64,000 nt of DNA from Vogesella urethralis (GTDB taxonomy: Bacteria; Pseudomonadota; Gammaproteobacteria; Burkholderiales; Chromobacteriaceae): assembly GCF_007644045.2 (NCBI RefSeq), contig NZ_VMDW02000125.1, forward strand, positions 20,852 through 84,851, given 5' to 3'. The notes below the pieces were generated by a model. It made no database searches and was not told the origin of the DNA. It saw nothing but the letters and a program-made list of their open reading frames with translations. This document shows positions 1-9,166 of the stretch, in pieces (the stretch's first letter is position 1; the number at the start of each line of letters is the position of its first letter). Made by a program: the position numbers and the translations under genes.

Positions 1-76
1 TACGCAGGCTAGCGTTTTGCGCGCGCTGCTTGAGAGCCTGGCGTGCACGCTTGCGAGCTTGTGCGCTGTTAGCCAT
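1..76 (-). CDS. rpsT: 30S ribosomal protein S20, N-terminal part (cut by window edge)
   Basis: The first 25 codons read MANSAQARKRARQALKQR and onward, the lysine/arginine-rich start of ribosomal protein S20, which binds 16S rRNA in the small subunit. The ATG lies at 74-76 and an AGGAGA ribosome binding site sits 6-7 bases upstream. The rest runs off the left edge. It is divergent from murJ, a common arrangement in betaproteobacteria. The 130-bp gap must hold both promoters; I see no clear hexamers in it. Confidence 0.93.
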   Translation of the reverse strand, partial: MANSAQARKRARQALKQRAQNASLR

Positions 77-207
77 GTGGTGTCTCCTGATGAGCGGAAT
101 CTGAAACCGGCGATTCTAAGCCCTAACATGAGGTTTTGCAACAACAAACCCACCCGCGTAAACTGGCGGGCTTAAACCTTCTTCATAGTGTCTGATTTTA
201 CCCAAGC

Positions 208-1749
208 ATGAACCTCCTAAAAGCGCTGGCAAAAGTCAGCAGCATGACCCTGGTTTCGCGCGTGCTGGGCTTTGTCCGCGACGCCATCATTGCCCGCGTA
301 TTCGGCGCCGGCCTCGCGACCGACGCCTTCTTTGTGGCCTTCAAACTGCCCAACCTGCTGCGCCGCATCTTTGCCGAAGGCGCCTTTTCGCAGGCCTTCG
401 TGCCGGTACTGGCCGAATACAAGGAACAGCGCGGCGAAGCGGAAACCCGCGCCTTCCTGTCGCACATCACCGGCACGCTGACGGTAGTGCTGATGGCGGT
501 CACTGCGCTGGGCATGCTGGCCGCACCGTGGATTATCTGGCTCACCGCTCCCGGCTTTGCCAGCAATCCGGACAAGGTGGCGCTGACCAGCGAGCTGCTG
601 CGCATCACCTTTCCTTATATCTTGTTCATTTCGCTGTCGTCGCTGGCCAGCAGCGTGCTCAATACCTGGAACCGCTTTTCGGTACCGGCGTTCACGCCCA
701 CGCTGCTGAACGTATCGTTCATCCTGTGCTCGCTGCTGCTGACGCCCTACTTCGACCCGCCGGTACTGACCCTGGCGTGGGCGGTGTTTATCGGCGGCAT
801 TGCCCAGCTGCTGTACCAGCTGCCGCACCTGAAGAAGCTGGACATGCTGCCGATGCCACGCCTGAACCTGCGCGATGCCGCGGTCTGGCGTGTCATCCGC
901 CAAATGGGGCCGGCTATTTTCGGTGTATCCATCGCGCAGATCTCGTTGGTGATCAACACCATTTTTGCGTCGTTTCTGGTGTCCGGCAGCGTGTCGTGGA
1001 TGTACTACGCTGACCGGCTGATGGAATTCCCCACCGGCGTGCTGGGCGTGGCGCTGGGCACCATCCTGCTGCCGTCGCTGTCCAAACAGGCGGCACGCGG
1101 CCCGGAAAGCCAGGGCGAATTCAGCCAGTTGCTGGACTGGGGCATGCGGCTGTCGCTATTGCTGGCGGTGCCGTCCACCGTCGGCCTGGCGGTGCTGTCG
1201 CAACCGCTGATTGCCACGCTGTTCATGTACGGCAAGTTCACCGCCCACGACGCTGCCATGACGCAGCAGGCGCTGATGGCTTACGCCGTCGGCCTGCTGG
1301 GATTGATCCTGGTGAAAGTGCTGGCGCCGGGCTTTTATGCGCGGCAGAACATCAAGACGCCGGTGAAGATTGCACTGATTACGCTGGCCGCCACCCAGCT
1401 GATGAACCTCACCTTTATCGGCCCGCTGAAGCACGCCGGTCTGTCGCTGTCGATTGGCCTGGGCGCCTGCCTGAACGCCGCCCTGCTCTACCACCAGCTG
1501 CGCAAGCACGGCATCTACCAGCCCTCTGCCGGCTGGCCGGGCTTCATGCTGCGGCTGGCCGGTGGTGTGGCCGCCATGGCCGCCACCCTGCTGCTGCTGC
1601 TGAACGTGCTGCCGATCGACTGGCACGGCCACAGCTGGCAACGCGCGCTGTGGCTGCTGCTATTGGTAGTTGCTGGCGCCGGCGCCTACTTTGCCACGCT
1701 GCTGGCGCTGGGCCTGCGCCCCCGCCAGTTCATGCGGCGTACCGTCTGA
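208..1749 (+). CDS. murJ: Lipid II flippase MurJ (MviN)
   Basis: Inner-membrane MOP-superfamily protein of 513 residues, the usual length, with about 14 hydrophobic segments. MurJ flips the undecaprenyl-linked peptidoglycan precursor lipid II to the periplasm. Residues known to be essential in E. coli MurJ are present at the same numbers: Arg18, Arg24, Asp39 and Arg52, in the motif stretches SRVLGFVRD and [15 protein letters not shown]. The start at 208 gives the canonical [15 protein letters not shown] opening, but no good ribosome binding site is visible before it. It is transcribed away from rpsT and followed after 80 bp by queF. Confidence 0.96.
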   Translation: MNLLKALAKVSSMTLVSRVLGFVRDAIIARVFGAGLATDAFFVAFKLPNLLRRIFAEGAFSQAFVPVLAEYKEQRGEAETRAFLSHITGTLTVVLMAVTALGMLAAPWIIWLTAPGFASNPDKVALTSELLRITFPYILFISLSSLASSVLNTWNRFSVPAFTPTLLNVSFILCSLLLTPYFDPPVLTLAWAVFIGGIAQLLYQLPHLKKLDMLPMPRLNLRDAAVWRVIRQMGPAIFGVSIAQISLVINTIFASFLVSGSVSWMYYADRLMEFPTGVLGVALGTILLPSLSKQAARGPESQGEFSQLLDWGMRLSLLLAVPSTVGLAVLSQPLIATLFMYGKFTAHDAAMTQQALMAYAVGLLGLILVKVLAPGFYARQNIKTPVKIALITLAATQLMNLTFIGPLKHAGLSLSIGLGACLNAALLYHQLRKHGIYQPSAGWPGFMLRLAGGVAAMAATLLLLLNVLPIDWHGHSWQRALWLLLLVVAGAGAYFATLLALGLRPRQFMRRTV

Positions 1750-1830
1750 ACACCCGGCAGGCTGCTGCAGCCTGCCTACAATAAAGCTGGCGGCGGCCCC
1801 TGCGGGTACGCCGCGGCACGAGGAATGATG

Positions 1831-2670
1831 ATGACCCCGACCTACACCCCCGAGTTTTCCCCGCTGGGCAAGAAGGTGGACTACCAGGACCAGTACGACA
1901 ACAGCCTGCTGTTCCCGATTGCCCGCCAGCAAAAGCGCGACGAGATCGACGTGGCGGCCAATGCGCTGCCGTTTCACGGCGTGGACCTGTGGACCGGCTT
2001 TGAGCTGTCGTGGCTGAACGCACGCGGCAAACCGCAGGTGGCGATTGCCACCTTCCGCATTCCGGCCGACAGCCCCAACCTGATCGAGTCCAAATCGTTC
2101 AAGCTGTATCTGAACAGCTATAACCAGACCCGCATCGCCAGCTGGGACCAGGTACAAGCGCAGCTGAGCATGGACCTCAGTAACGCTGCCGGTGGCAAAG
2201 TCGAAGTCAGCCTGCTGTCGCCGGCCGATTTTGGCCGCGAACAGATTGTGGAGCTGGCCGGCAGCAGCATCGACGAGCTGGATATCGAGGTAGACAACTA
2301 CGCGCCCTGCCCACAACTACTGCACGCCGATGCGGCCAACGTGGTCAGCGAAACGCTGTGCTCGCAACTGCTGAAGTCCAACTGCCTGGTAACCGGCCAG
2401 CCGGACTGGGGCAGCGTGCAGATCAGCTACACCGGCCCGCGCATCGACCGCGAAGCGCTGCTGCGCTACCTGATCGGCTTCCGTCAGCACAACGAATTCC
2501 ACGAACAGTGCGTGGAGCGCATCTTCACCGACGTACTGCAGGCCTGTGCGCCGCAGCGCCTGACCGTATATGCGCGCTACACCCGCCGCGGCGGCCTGGA
2601 CATCAACCCGTGGCGCAGCAACGACCCGGCTGCCGTACCGCCGGCCAACGTCCGCACCGCACGCCAGTAA
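1831..2670 (+). CDS. queF: NADPH-dependent 7-cyano-7-deazaguanine reductase (bimodular QueF)
   Basis: Reduces the nitrile preQ0 to the amine preQ1 in queuosine tRNA modification. At 279 residues it is the long, two-module (YqcD-type) form. The QueF motif [11 protein letters not shown] lies near residue 87, the thioimide-forming cysteine is in [13 protein letters not shown] (about residue 185) and the catalytic aspartate is in the QPDWG part. Three ATGs follow each other (1825, 1828, 1831); an AGGA six bases before 1831 favours the third. A copy of the dispersed 9-mer lies inside the gene (2332) and another 4 bases after the stop codon. QueA, acting later in the same pathway, is encoded at 45,775-46,800. 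Confidence 0.96.
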   Translation: MTPTYTPEFSPLGKKVDYQDQYDNSLLFPIARQQKRDEIDVAANALPFHGVDLWTGFELSWLNARGKPQVAIATFRIPADSPNLIESKSFKLYLNSYNQTRIASWDQVQAQLSMDLSNAAGGKVEVSLLSPADFGREQIVELAGSSIDELDIEVDNYAPCPQLLHADAANVVSETLCSQLLKSNCLVTGQPDWGSVQISYTGPRIDREALLRYLIGFRQHNEFHEQCVERIFTDVLQACAPQRLTVYARYTRRGGLDINPWRSNDPAAVPPANVRTARQ

Positions 2671-2674
2671 CAAG

Positions 2675-2683
2675 GTTGGCCGC
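2675..2683 (-). repeat. Copy of the dispersed GCGGCCAAC 9-mer directly after queF
   Basis: The minus strand reads TGCGGCCAACCTTG here, the best-conserved extended form of the 9-mer that recurs across the window. It sits 4 bases after the queF stop, outside any gene. All positions are given in the findings. Confidence 0.7.
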
Positions 2684-2839
2684 AGGCGGATTTGATACAC
2701 TGATGGCTTGTTTTTTCAGCCACGGAAGCACACTGAAAACACGAAACCGGCCAGCGCTTTCGCGCCTGCATGGCAGCGCCTCGTGTATTTGGTCAGCTTC
2801 GGTGGCGGTCTGTTTTTTCATACTGAAACTAGGTAAACC

Positions 2840-4507
2840 ATGGCTCAATACGTGATGTCCATGCTCCGCGTGAGCAAGATCGTCCCCCCCAAGCGCCAGA
2901 TCATCAAGGACATCTCGCTGTCCTTCTTCCCCGGCGCCAAGATCGGCCTGCTGGGTCTGAACGGCGCCGGTAAATCCACCGTGCTGAAGATCATGGCCGG
3001 CGTCGAAAAAGAATACGACGGCGAGGTGCAGTGGCAGCCGAACCTGAACATCGGCTACCTGCCGCAGGAACCGCAGCTGGACCCGGAAAAAACCGTGCGC
3101 GAAGAAGTGGAAAGCGGCATGGGCGAAGTGATGAACGCGCAGAAGCGTCTGGAAGAGGTGTACGCCGCCTACGCCGAGCCGGACGCCGATTTTGACGCCC
3201 TGGCCGAAGAACAGGCCCGCCTGGAAGCCATCATCTCTGCCGGCGCCGGTGACAACATCGAACTGCAGCTGGAGCTGGCCGCCGACGCGCTGCGCCTGCC
3301 GCCGTGGGACGCCAAGATCGGCCCGCTGTCCGGTGGTGAAAAACGCCGTGTGGCGCTGTGCAAGCTGCTGCTGTCCAAGCCCGACATGCTGCTGCTGGAC
3401 GAACCCACCAACCACCTGGACGCCGAATCGGTAGAGTGGCTGGAACAGTTCCTGGTGCGCTTCCCGGGTACCGTGGTGGCCGTCACCCACGACCGCTACT
3501 TCCTGGATAACGCTGCCGAATGGATTCTGGAGCTGGACCGAGGCGAAGGCATTCCGTGGAAGGGCAACTACTCCGGCTGGCTGGAACAGAAAGAAGCCCG
3601 CCTGCAGCAGGAAGCCAAGTCCGAAGCCGCGCGCATGAAGGCCATGAAGCAGGAACTGGAATGGGTGCGCCAGAACCCGAAAGGCCGCCAGGCCAAGTCG
3701 AAGGCGCGTATCGCCCGCTTCGAGGAACTGTCCAGCTTTGAAAACCAGAAGCGCAACGAGACCCAGGAAATCTTCATTCCGGTGGCCGAGCGTCTGGGTA
3801 ACGAAGTGATCGAATTCGAGAACGTGTCCAAGGGCTTTGGCGACCGCCTGCTGATCGACAACCTCAGCTTCAAGGCCCCGCCGGGCGCCATCGTCGGCAT
3901 CATCGGCCCCAACGGTGCCGGTAAGTCCACCCTGTTCAAGATGATTGCCGGCAAGGAACAACCGGACAGCGGCAGCGTGAAGATCGGCCAGACCGTACAG
4001 ATGGCCTTTGTCGAACAGACCCGCGAAGGCCTGGACGGCGACAAGACCGTGTTCGAGGACGTGTCCGGCGGCGCCGACCTGATCACCGTCGGCAAGTTCG
4101 AAATGTCCAGCCGCGCCTACCTGGGCCGCTTCAACTTCAAGGGCGCCGACCAGCAGAAGAAAGTAGGCATGCTGTCCGGTGGCGAACGCGGCCGCCTGCA
4201 CCTGGCCAAAACCCTGCTGAAGGGCGGCAACGTGCTGCTGCTGGATGAACCGTCCAACGACCTGGACGTGGAAACCCTGCGTGCGCTGGAAGACGCGCTG
4301 CTGGAATACGCCGGCACCGTGTTCGTGATCAGCCACGACCGCTGGTTCCTGGACCGTATCGCCACCCACATCCTGGCGGCGGAAGGCGAATCGCAGTGGA
4401 CCTTCTTTGACGGCAACTACCAGGAATACGAAGCCGACAAGAAGAAACGCCTGGGCGAAGAAGGTGCCAAGCCCAAGCGCATCCGCTACAAGCCGGTTAC
4501 CCGCTAA
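2840..4507 (+). CDS. ettA: Energy-dependent translational throttle protein EttA (ABC-F ATPase)
   Basis: Soluble ABC-F protein of 555 residues, the family length. It has two nucleotide-binding domains and no membrane segments. Each half carries Walker A ([18 protein letters not shown]), a signature ([22 protein letters not shown]) and Walker B ([22 protein letters not shown]). They are joined by the charged linker that reaches the ribosomal P/E site. EttA binds the ribosomal E site and gates the first elongation step according to ATP/ADP level. The start [18 protein letters not shown] is typical, with AGGT about 6 bases upstream. It has its own 170-bp leader after queF and ends before a strong bidirectional terminator. 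Confidence 0.96.
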   Translation: MAQYVMSMLRVSKIVPPKRQIIKDISLSFFPGAKIGLLGLNGAGKSTVLKIMAGVEKEYDGEVQWQPNLNIGYLPQEPQLDPEKTVREEVESGMGEVMNAQKRLEEVYAAYAEPDADFDALAEEQARLEAIISAGAGDNIELQLELAADALRLPPWDAKIGPLSGGEKRRVALCKLLLSKPDMLLLDEPTNHLDAESVEWLEQFLVRFPGTVVAVTHDRYFLDNAAEWILELDRGEGIPWKGNYSGWLEQKEARLQQEAKSEAARMKAMKQELEWVRQNPKGRQAKSKARIARFEELSSFENQKRNETQEIFIPVAERLGNEVIEFENVSKGFGDRLLIDNLSFKAPPGAIVGIIGPNGAGKSTLFKMIAGKEQPDSGSVKIGQTVQMAFVEQTREGLDGDKTVFEDVSGGADLITVGKFEMSSRAYLGRFNFKGADQQKKVGMLSGGERGRLHLAKTLLKGGNVLLLDEPSNDLDVETLRALEDALLEYAGTVFVISHDRWFLDRIATHILAAEGESQWTFFDGNYQEYEADKKKRLGEEGAKPKRIRYKPVTR

Positions 4508-4540
4508 GCCTTGTTTGCGGCCAACCTTGGCCCGGACAAC

Positions 4541-4568
4541 AAAAAAGCCCGCAATTGCGGGCTTTTTT
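4541..4568. terminator. Bidirectional rho-independent terminator
   Basis: A-run, GCCCGCAATTGCGGGC hairpin and T-run. It serves ettA from the left and the repeat-protein gene from the right, whose stop is 20 bases away. Confidence 0.93.
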
Positions 4569-4587
4569 ACTTTGTGCTGCGCCGAGA

Positions 4588-5025
4588 TCAAGCGATGTAA
4601 GCAGCATCACCGGATTCGCGTTTGGCGATGTACGGAGCATCACCGGACTCGCGCTGAGCAATGTAAGCAGCGTCGCCGGATTCACGTTTGGCGATGTAGG
4701 CTGCGTCGCCCGACTCACGTTTGGCGATGTAGGCAGCGTCGCCCGACTCACGTTTGGCGATGTAGGCAGCGTCGCCGGATTCACGTTTGGCGATGTACGG
4801 TGCGTCGCCGGATTCGCGCTTGGCGATGTAAGCAGCGTCGCCGGATTCACGTTTGGCGATGTACGGTGCGTCGCCGGATTCGCGCTTGGCGATGTACGGT
4901 GCGTCGCCGGATTCACGTTTGGCGATGTACGGTGCGTCGCCGGATTCACGTTTGGCAACATCTTGGGCTTGGGCAACACCAGCAAACAGGGCAATGGCGG
5001 TAGCGATCAGAGTCAGTTTTTTCAT
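4588..5025 (-). CDS. Secreted tandem-repeat protein: 11 copies of AKRESGDA(P/A)YI
   Basis: Not a family I recognise. The 145-residue product has a clear Sec signal peptide (MKKLTLIATAIALFAGVAQA, cleavage expected after AQA), then QDV, then eleven consecutive 11-residue units AKRESGDAPYI or AKRESGDAAYI, then one alanine. Unit 10 has AQ in place of AK. At DNA level these are 33-bp direct repeats, nearly identical but with synonymous third-base differences, so the protein sequence appears maintained. Each unit offers a Lys-Arg pair, Glu and Asp, and one Tyr. The mature chain has no cysteine, hydrophobic core or membrane anchor, so it is probably disordered and periplasmic or exported. The ATG at 5025 is chosen over a TTG two codons upstream because AAGGAAA lies 8 bases before it. 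It ends on the shared terminator at 4541-4568. Confidence 0.85.
   Translation of the reverse strand: MKKLTLIATAIALFAGVAQAQDVAKRESGDAPYIAKRESGDAPYIAKRESGDAPYIAKRESGDAAYIAKRESGDAPYIAKRESGDAAYIAKRESGDAAYIAKRESGDAAYIAKRESGDAAYIAQRESGDAPYIAKRESGDAAYIA
4589..4954 (-). repeat. 33-bp tandem direct repeat array (11 units) inside a coding sequence
   Basis: Eleven head-to-tail 33-bp units, each encoding one AKRESGDAxYI. There are no spacers and the frame is kept. The units differ at a few third positions and at one Pro/Ala codon. Boundaries are approximate. Confidence 0.92.
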
Positions 5026-5400
5026 GGTCAATTTCCTTTAAGTGTGCGGTTGGCGGTCTCTCGCGTCACAGCAGAACCACCGGTTCAGGACAAGGACTCA
5101 AACCAACCTCACTGTTGACGACTTGCGTCATGTCTGTGCGTCCTTGCGATGTGGTAACTTTAGTGACTATCTGCATTAGTAGATAGCGGAAGCTTTTGAA
5201 CAAAGCATTTTGATTTTTTGAACATCAAAAACCGCTTGTTTTTCCAAGACATACGAGCATCTTGATTGGTTCAAAACCTTAACACTTGTTAACACTCAGC
5301 AGGTTTCACAATTTTTCTGATGATAGAAAGGCTGCTTCAGCGCAGAAAGCCACCCTATAAATGCCAATGGCACATTCCAAATGCATGATTTTGCCATAAA
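5026..5400. promoter_or_regulatory. Long AT-rich upstream region of the repeat-protein gene
   Basis: About 375 bp without a supported gene, much richer in A/T than the surroundings from about 5150 onward. It contains an inverted repeat CTATCT-N8-AGATAG (5168-5187) and a cluster of TTTTGA/TCAAAA-like words at 5205-5240. It presumably holds the leftward promoter of the repeat-protein gene and a long 5' leader. I cannot pick out convincing -35/-10 hexamers. Confidence 0.4.
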
Positions 5401-5402
5401 AA

Positions 5403-5425
5403 AAAACCGGGCTTGGCCCGGTTTT
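5403..5425 (-). terminator. Rho-independent terminator of the dioxygenase gene
   Basis: Hairpin AACCGGGC-TTG-GCCCGGTT with a nine-base A-run on the plus strand, which is the U-tract for leftward transcription. It lies 44 bases after the dioxygenase stop. Confidence 0.88.
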
Positions 5426-5468
5426 GTGTCAATCATGTTTCAAGTTACACGCTGCCAGCAGCACTCGT

Positions 5469-6242
5469 TCAGCCCAATACCCAGGCATCCATGGTGACGG
5501 ACGCGTATTCGATCCCGCGATGCAAGCTGCGGCCAACCTTGCCGTCGGCAGCGCCCAGCGCGAAGAACAATGGCAGCAGATGCTCATCCGTCGGGTGATT
5601 GTCGCGCGCAAACGGCGCCTGCTCCCGCCACGCCAGCAAGCTGTCCACGTCCCCGGCTTCCATTTTGTCAGCCACCCAGTCGGCAAACGCTTGTGCCCAC
5701 GGCTGCGTCGGCGTACCCGGTGCGCCCAGCGCGTACAGATTGTGGGTCACACTGCCGGAACCGATGATCTGTACCCCCTCTGCGGCCAACCCTGCCAGCG
5801 CCTTGCCCAGCAGATAATGGCTGCGGGCGTCGTGCCGCGGCAACGTAGACAGCGTGATCACCGGGATGTCCCCTTCCGGGTACATCATCAGCAGCGGCAC
5901 CCAGGCACCGTGGTCCAGACCGTCGGCTTCCATCAGATGGGCGGGCAAGCCAGCAGCTTGCAGGCGCTGATGTACCTGCCCTGCCAGCTCGGCACTGGAA
6001 ACGGCCGGGTATTGCAGGCGGTACAGCTCGCGCGGAAAGCCGCCGAAGTCGTACACCGTCTGCCAGCGTGGCGACCAGCCCACTACCGGTTCCCGCGCCA
6101 GGTTGTGCGCCGACATGATGACGATGGCTCGCGGTCGCGGCTGGCTGGCAGCGTACCGTTGCCAGACATGGCGCGCCGGCGATTGGTTGATCAGTACGTC
6201 CGGCCCGCCGTGGGACAGGAACAAAGGGGCAAAATAGTGCAT
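5469..6242 (-). CDS. DODA-type extradiol ring-cleavage dioxygenase (LigB superfamily, YgiD-like)
   Basis: A 257-residue member of the family that includes plant and bacterial DOPA 4,5-dioxygenases and E. coli YgiD. Family metal-ligand histidines are visible in SHGGP (His11), SAHN (His46), SVTHNLY (His167) and DEHLLP near residue 226; HGAW (residue 111) is also conserved. These enzymes open catecholic rings with non-haem iron or zinc in the cytoplasm. The ATG at 6242 is chosen because GGAG lies 6 bases upstream; an in-frame TTG at 6257 lacks this. It is divergent from a LysR-type regulator across a 102-bp gap, which suggests control by that regulator. The physiological substrate is not evident. 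Confidence 0.9.
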   Translation of the reverse strand: MHYFAPLFLSHGGPDVLINQSPARHVWQRYAASQPRPRAIVIMSAHNLAREPVVGWSPRWQTVYDFGGFPRELYRLQYPAVSSAELAGQVHQRLQAAGLPAHLMEADGLDHGAWVPLLMMYPEGDIPVITLSTLPRHDARSHYLLGKALAGLAAEGVQIIGSGSVTHNLYALGAPGTPTQPWAQAFADWVADKMEAGDVDSLLAWREQAPFARDNHPTDEHLLPLFFALGAADGKVGRSLHRGIEYASVTMDAWVLG

Positions 6243-6344
6243 GGCTGGCTCCGTCAAAAGGGTATGCCACTATTACATTGCATTGCCAATAATTGATAAA
6301 CCGGCAATCATGAACTGCATTAGCAACCATCAGGAAACAATCAG

Positions 6345-7292
6345 ATGAACAGACTCGACTCCTTGCGCGTGTTCCAGGCCATCGTCGACGCAGGCAGCCT
6401 GGTCGGTGCCGCGGCGCGGCTGGACTTGTCCAGCGCCATGGTCAGCAAGCACCTGGCCGCGCTGGAAAAACACCTGGGCTGCCGTCTGATCCAGCGGACG
6501 ACGCGCCGCATGACGCTGACCGAAGCCGGTGAGGAATACCACCGCCGCGTGGCGCTGATCCTGGCGCAACTGGAAGAAGCCGATGCCATGGCCCAGCAGC
6601 AAAGCGTCAGCGTGGGCGGGCGCTTGCGTATTGCGGCACCGCTGTCGTTCGGCATGCGCTTTCTGGGGCAATGGTTGGCCGCACTGCACGCCAGCCACCC
6701 GCAGCTGGACATCGAACTGGTGCTGTCCGACGAACAGGTAGACCTGGTGGAAGCCGGCTTCGACCTGGCGCTGCGCATCAGCACCCAGCCGCTGGCCGGC
6801 CACCTGGTGGCGCGGCCGCTGGGCCAGCTCGCCATGCACGTCTGTGCGGCGCCGTCCTACCTGGCCGCGCACGGCACGCCGCGCACGCTGGCCGAGCTGG
6901 CCGGCCACGCCTGCCTGCGCTACAGCCTGCAGCAGACGCACTCCAGCTGGCTGTTCGGCCACGGCAGCCAACTGCGCCAGGTGACGGTGCACGGCCCGCT
7001 GACCGCCAATAACGGCGATGTGCTGGTGGACGCCGCCATTGCCGGTATGGGTATTGCTTACCAGCCGGACTTCCTGGTGAATGCCGCCCTGGCCGATGGC
7101 CGCTTGCAGGCCTTGACGCTGGACGTGGCACCACAATACGCCGGCATTTACGCGGTCTACCCTGCCCGGCGCTACCTGCCACAGAAGGTGCAACTGACGC
7201 TGCAACTGTTGCAACAGCAACTGGCCAGCCTTTGCCGCCACAGTGGCATACTGCCCGAAAGTCCAGTCACGCCTGTGCAGCACTCGACGTAA
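6345..7292 (+). CDS. LysR-family transcriptional regulator
   Basis: A 315-residue regulator with an N-terminal winged helix-turn-helix (residues 1-60, including LVGAAARLDLSSAMVSKHLA) and a periplasmic-binding-like effector domain (about 90-300). The subgroup resembles DsdC/CrgA-like LysR proteins with the pattern RLIQRTTRRMTLTEAGEEYY-like. The start at 6345 gives MNRLDSLRVFQAIVDAGS. Position and divergent orientation make the neighbouring DODA dioxygenase gene its most likely target. The shared spacer is AT-rich and contains TTGCATTGCCAATAATTG, a possible LysR half-site region. It is followed by an ABC importer operon that it might also affect. Confidence 0.92.
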   Translation: MNRLDSLRVFQAIVDAGSLVGAAARLDLSSAMVSKHLAALEKHLGCRLIQRTTRRMTLTEAGEEYHRRVALILAQLEEADAMAQQQSVSVGGRLRIAAPLSFGMRFLGQWLAALHASHPQLDIELVLSDEQVDLVEAGFDLALRISTQPLAGHLVARPLGQLAMHVCAAPSYLAAHGTPRTLAELAGHACLRYSLQQTHSSWLFGHGSQLRQVTVHGPLTANNGDVLVDAAIAGMGIAYQPDFLVNAALADGRLQALTLDVAPQYAGIYAVYPARRYLPQKVQLTLQLLQQQLASLCRHSGILPESPVTPVQHST

Positions 7293-7376
7293 AGACCGGC
7301 AGCTTTCAGACTGCACGCACCAAAGCGGCGCCCATGCAGCCCGCATGACAATACCGAACAAGATTGGGAGAAAACG

Positions 7377-9098
7377 ATGAAGAAACACATTCTGCTGGCC
7401 ACGCTGGCCGCACTGGCAGCCGGTCATGTCTCCGCTGCCGACATGAATAAGGTACTGCGCGTCGCGTTCAATGTGCCGGAAACCGGCTTCGACCCGGCCA
7501 AGGTGTCGGACAGCTACTCCGGTGCCATCCTGGAAAACGTGTTCGACCCGCTGGTCACTTACGACTACGACGCCCGCCCGGCCAAAGTCGTGCCCAACAC
7601 CATCGCCGCCATGCCCACCGTCTCTGCCGACGGCAAGGTGTACACCTTCAAGCTCAAGCCTGGCATCTACTTCGCCGCCGACCCGGTGTTCAAAGGCCAG
7701 AAACGCGAGCTGACCGCCGCTGACTACGTTTACGCCATCAAGCGCCACCTCGACCCCACCATCAACTCGCCGTGGAGCTTTCTGGTGGACGGCCGCTTTG
7801 CCGGCGCCGAGGCGCTGGTGAAAGCCGCCGGCAAAGGCGCACTGAACTACGACACCCCGGTAGAGGGCATCAAGGCGCTGGACAAATACACGCTGCAGCT
7901 CACCCTTACCGAAGGCAACTTCAATTTCCTGCAGATTCTGGCCATGCCGGCGTTTGGCGCCGTGGCCCGCGAGGCCATCGAAGGCTACGCCAGCAACACC
8001 AACGCCAAACCGGTCGGTACCGGCCCCTACCTGCTGAAAGAATGGAAGCCGGGCAACAAGATCGTACTGGAAGCCAACCCAGGCTTTCGCAAGGAAAGCT
8101 ACAAAGGCAAGCCGGTGCCAAACGTTGGCCGCGTGGAAGTGAGCATCATCGAGGAAGAGCAGCCGCTGTGGCTGGCCTTCGTCAACAAGCAGCTGGACGT
8201 GTCCGGCATTCCGCAGGCCGCCTTGCAGGAAGCACTGCTGATCGACCCGAAAAACCCGCTGAACGTGAAGCTGCAAGACAAATACGCCAAGCAGGGCATG
8301 CAGCTGCAGCGCAAGAAAGAGCTGGAAATCACTTACCAGTTTTTCAATATGCAAGACCCGGTGGTGGGCGGTGACGCCAAGGAAAAAATCGCGCTGCGCC
8401 GCGCCATCGCCATGGCCTTCCCGCGCAACGAAACCATCGCCGCCATCCGTCGCGGCCAAGCGGTACCGGTGAACTACGTCATTCCGGAAGGCGTGGCCGG
8501 CCACAACCCGGCGTTCAAGGGCTCGGTGAAATACGACCCGGCGGCAGCCAACGCGCTGCTGGACCGCTTCGGTTACAAAGTGGGTGCCGACGGCCTGCGC
8601 ACGCTGCCGGACGGCAAACCGCTGTCCATCGAGATGGCCACCGGCACCAGCGGCATCGACAAACAGTGGAACGAATACTGGCAGAAAGCCTTCGACAGCC
8701 TGAAGATCAAGCTCACCTTCAAGTACGGCAAGTGGAACGAACTGAACAAGGCCAACCGTCAGGGCAAACTGCAGATGTGGGGCCTGGCGTGGAGTGCCGA
8801 CTACCCGGACGGCGAAAACTTCATGCAGCTGCTGTACGGCAAAAACGCCGGCGACGCCAATAGCGCCAGCTTCAAGAACGCCGAGTTCGACCGCCTGTTC
8901 GCTGCCTCGCTGAAGCTGCCGGATGGCGCCGAGCGCAACAAGCTGTACGATGCGATGAACAAGATCGTGGTGGCGCAACAGCCGTGGATCTTCGGCGATA
9001 CCCGCATCCGCAGCTCGCTGGCGCACAGCTACGTGAAAAACTTCAAGCTGCACCCGCTGCTGAATACCACCTGGCGTTACCTCGACCTCCAGAAGTAA
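7377..9098 (+). CDS. ABC transporter substrate-binding protein, family 5 (peptide/nickel type)
   Basis: Periplasmic binding protein of 573 residues with a signal peptide (MKKHILLATLAALAAGHVSA, then AD). It has the family-5 layout: an N-terminal stretch with ETGFDPAKVSDSYSGAILEN, a middle YTFKLKPGIYF / DYVYAIKRHLDP segment, and GTGPYLLKEWKPGNKIVLE near residue 210. It delivers oligopeptides or a related ligand to the permeases encoded next. The first gene of a four-gene rightward operon, preceded by GGGAG about 8 bases upstream. The binding specificity cannot be read from sequence. Confidence 0.93.
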   Translation: MKKHILLATLAALAAGHVSAADMNKVLRVAFNVPETGFDPAKVSDSYSGAILENVFDPLVTYDYDARPAKVVPNTIAAMPTVSADGKVYTFKLKPGIYFAADPVFKGQKRELTAADYVYAIKRHLDPTINSPWSFLVDGRFAGAEALVKAAGKGALNYDTPVEGIKALDKYTLQLTLTEGNFNFLQILAMPAFGAVAREAIEGYASNTNAKPVGTGPYLLKEWKPGNKIVLEANPGFRKESYKGKPVPNVGRVEVSIIEEEQPLWLAFVNKQLDVSGIPQAALQEALLIDPKNPLNVKLQDKYAKQGMQLQRKKELEITYQFFNMQDPVVGGDAKEKIALRRAIAMAFPRNETIAAIRRGQAVPVNYVIPEGVAGHNPAFKGSVKYDPAAANALLDRFGYKVGADGLRTLPDGKPLSIEMATGTSGIDKQWNEYWQKAFDSLKIKLTFKYGKWNELNKANRQGKLQMWGLAWSADYPDGENFMQLLYGKNAGDANSASFKNAEFDRLFAASLKLPDGAERNKLYDAMNKIVVAQQPWIFGDTRIRSSLAHSYVKNFKLHPLLNTTWRYLDLQK

Positions 9099-9166
9099 TC
9101 CCGTCCTGATCCACCGCAGCCGGCCCCGATACGGGGCTGGCTACCCGTGTTTGCCCGGAGGCCGAC

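Noticed and set aside
1741..1750. Neisseria DNA uptake sequence GCCGTCTGAA
   Set aside because: ACCGTCTGAA at the end of murJ is the only near match I noticed and has one mismatch; the canonical word is not used here.
2603..4591. Long open frame antisense to ettA, and similar ones at 6330-9053, 24621-26786 and 31576-34062
   Set aside because: They are by-products of GC-rich codon usage opposite strong genes, with low-complexity His/Gln/Arg-rich products and no family features.
4589..4954. CRISPR array
   Set aside because: The 33-bp units are contiguous with no spacers and encode an in-frame peptide; no cas genes are nearby.
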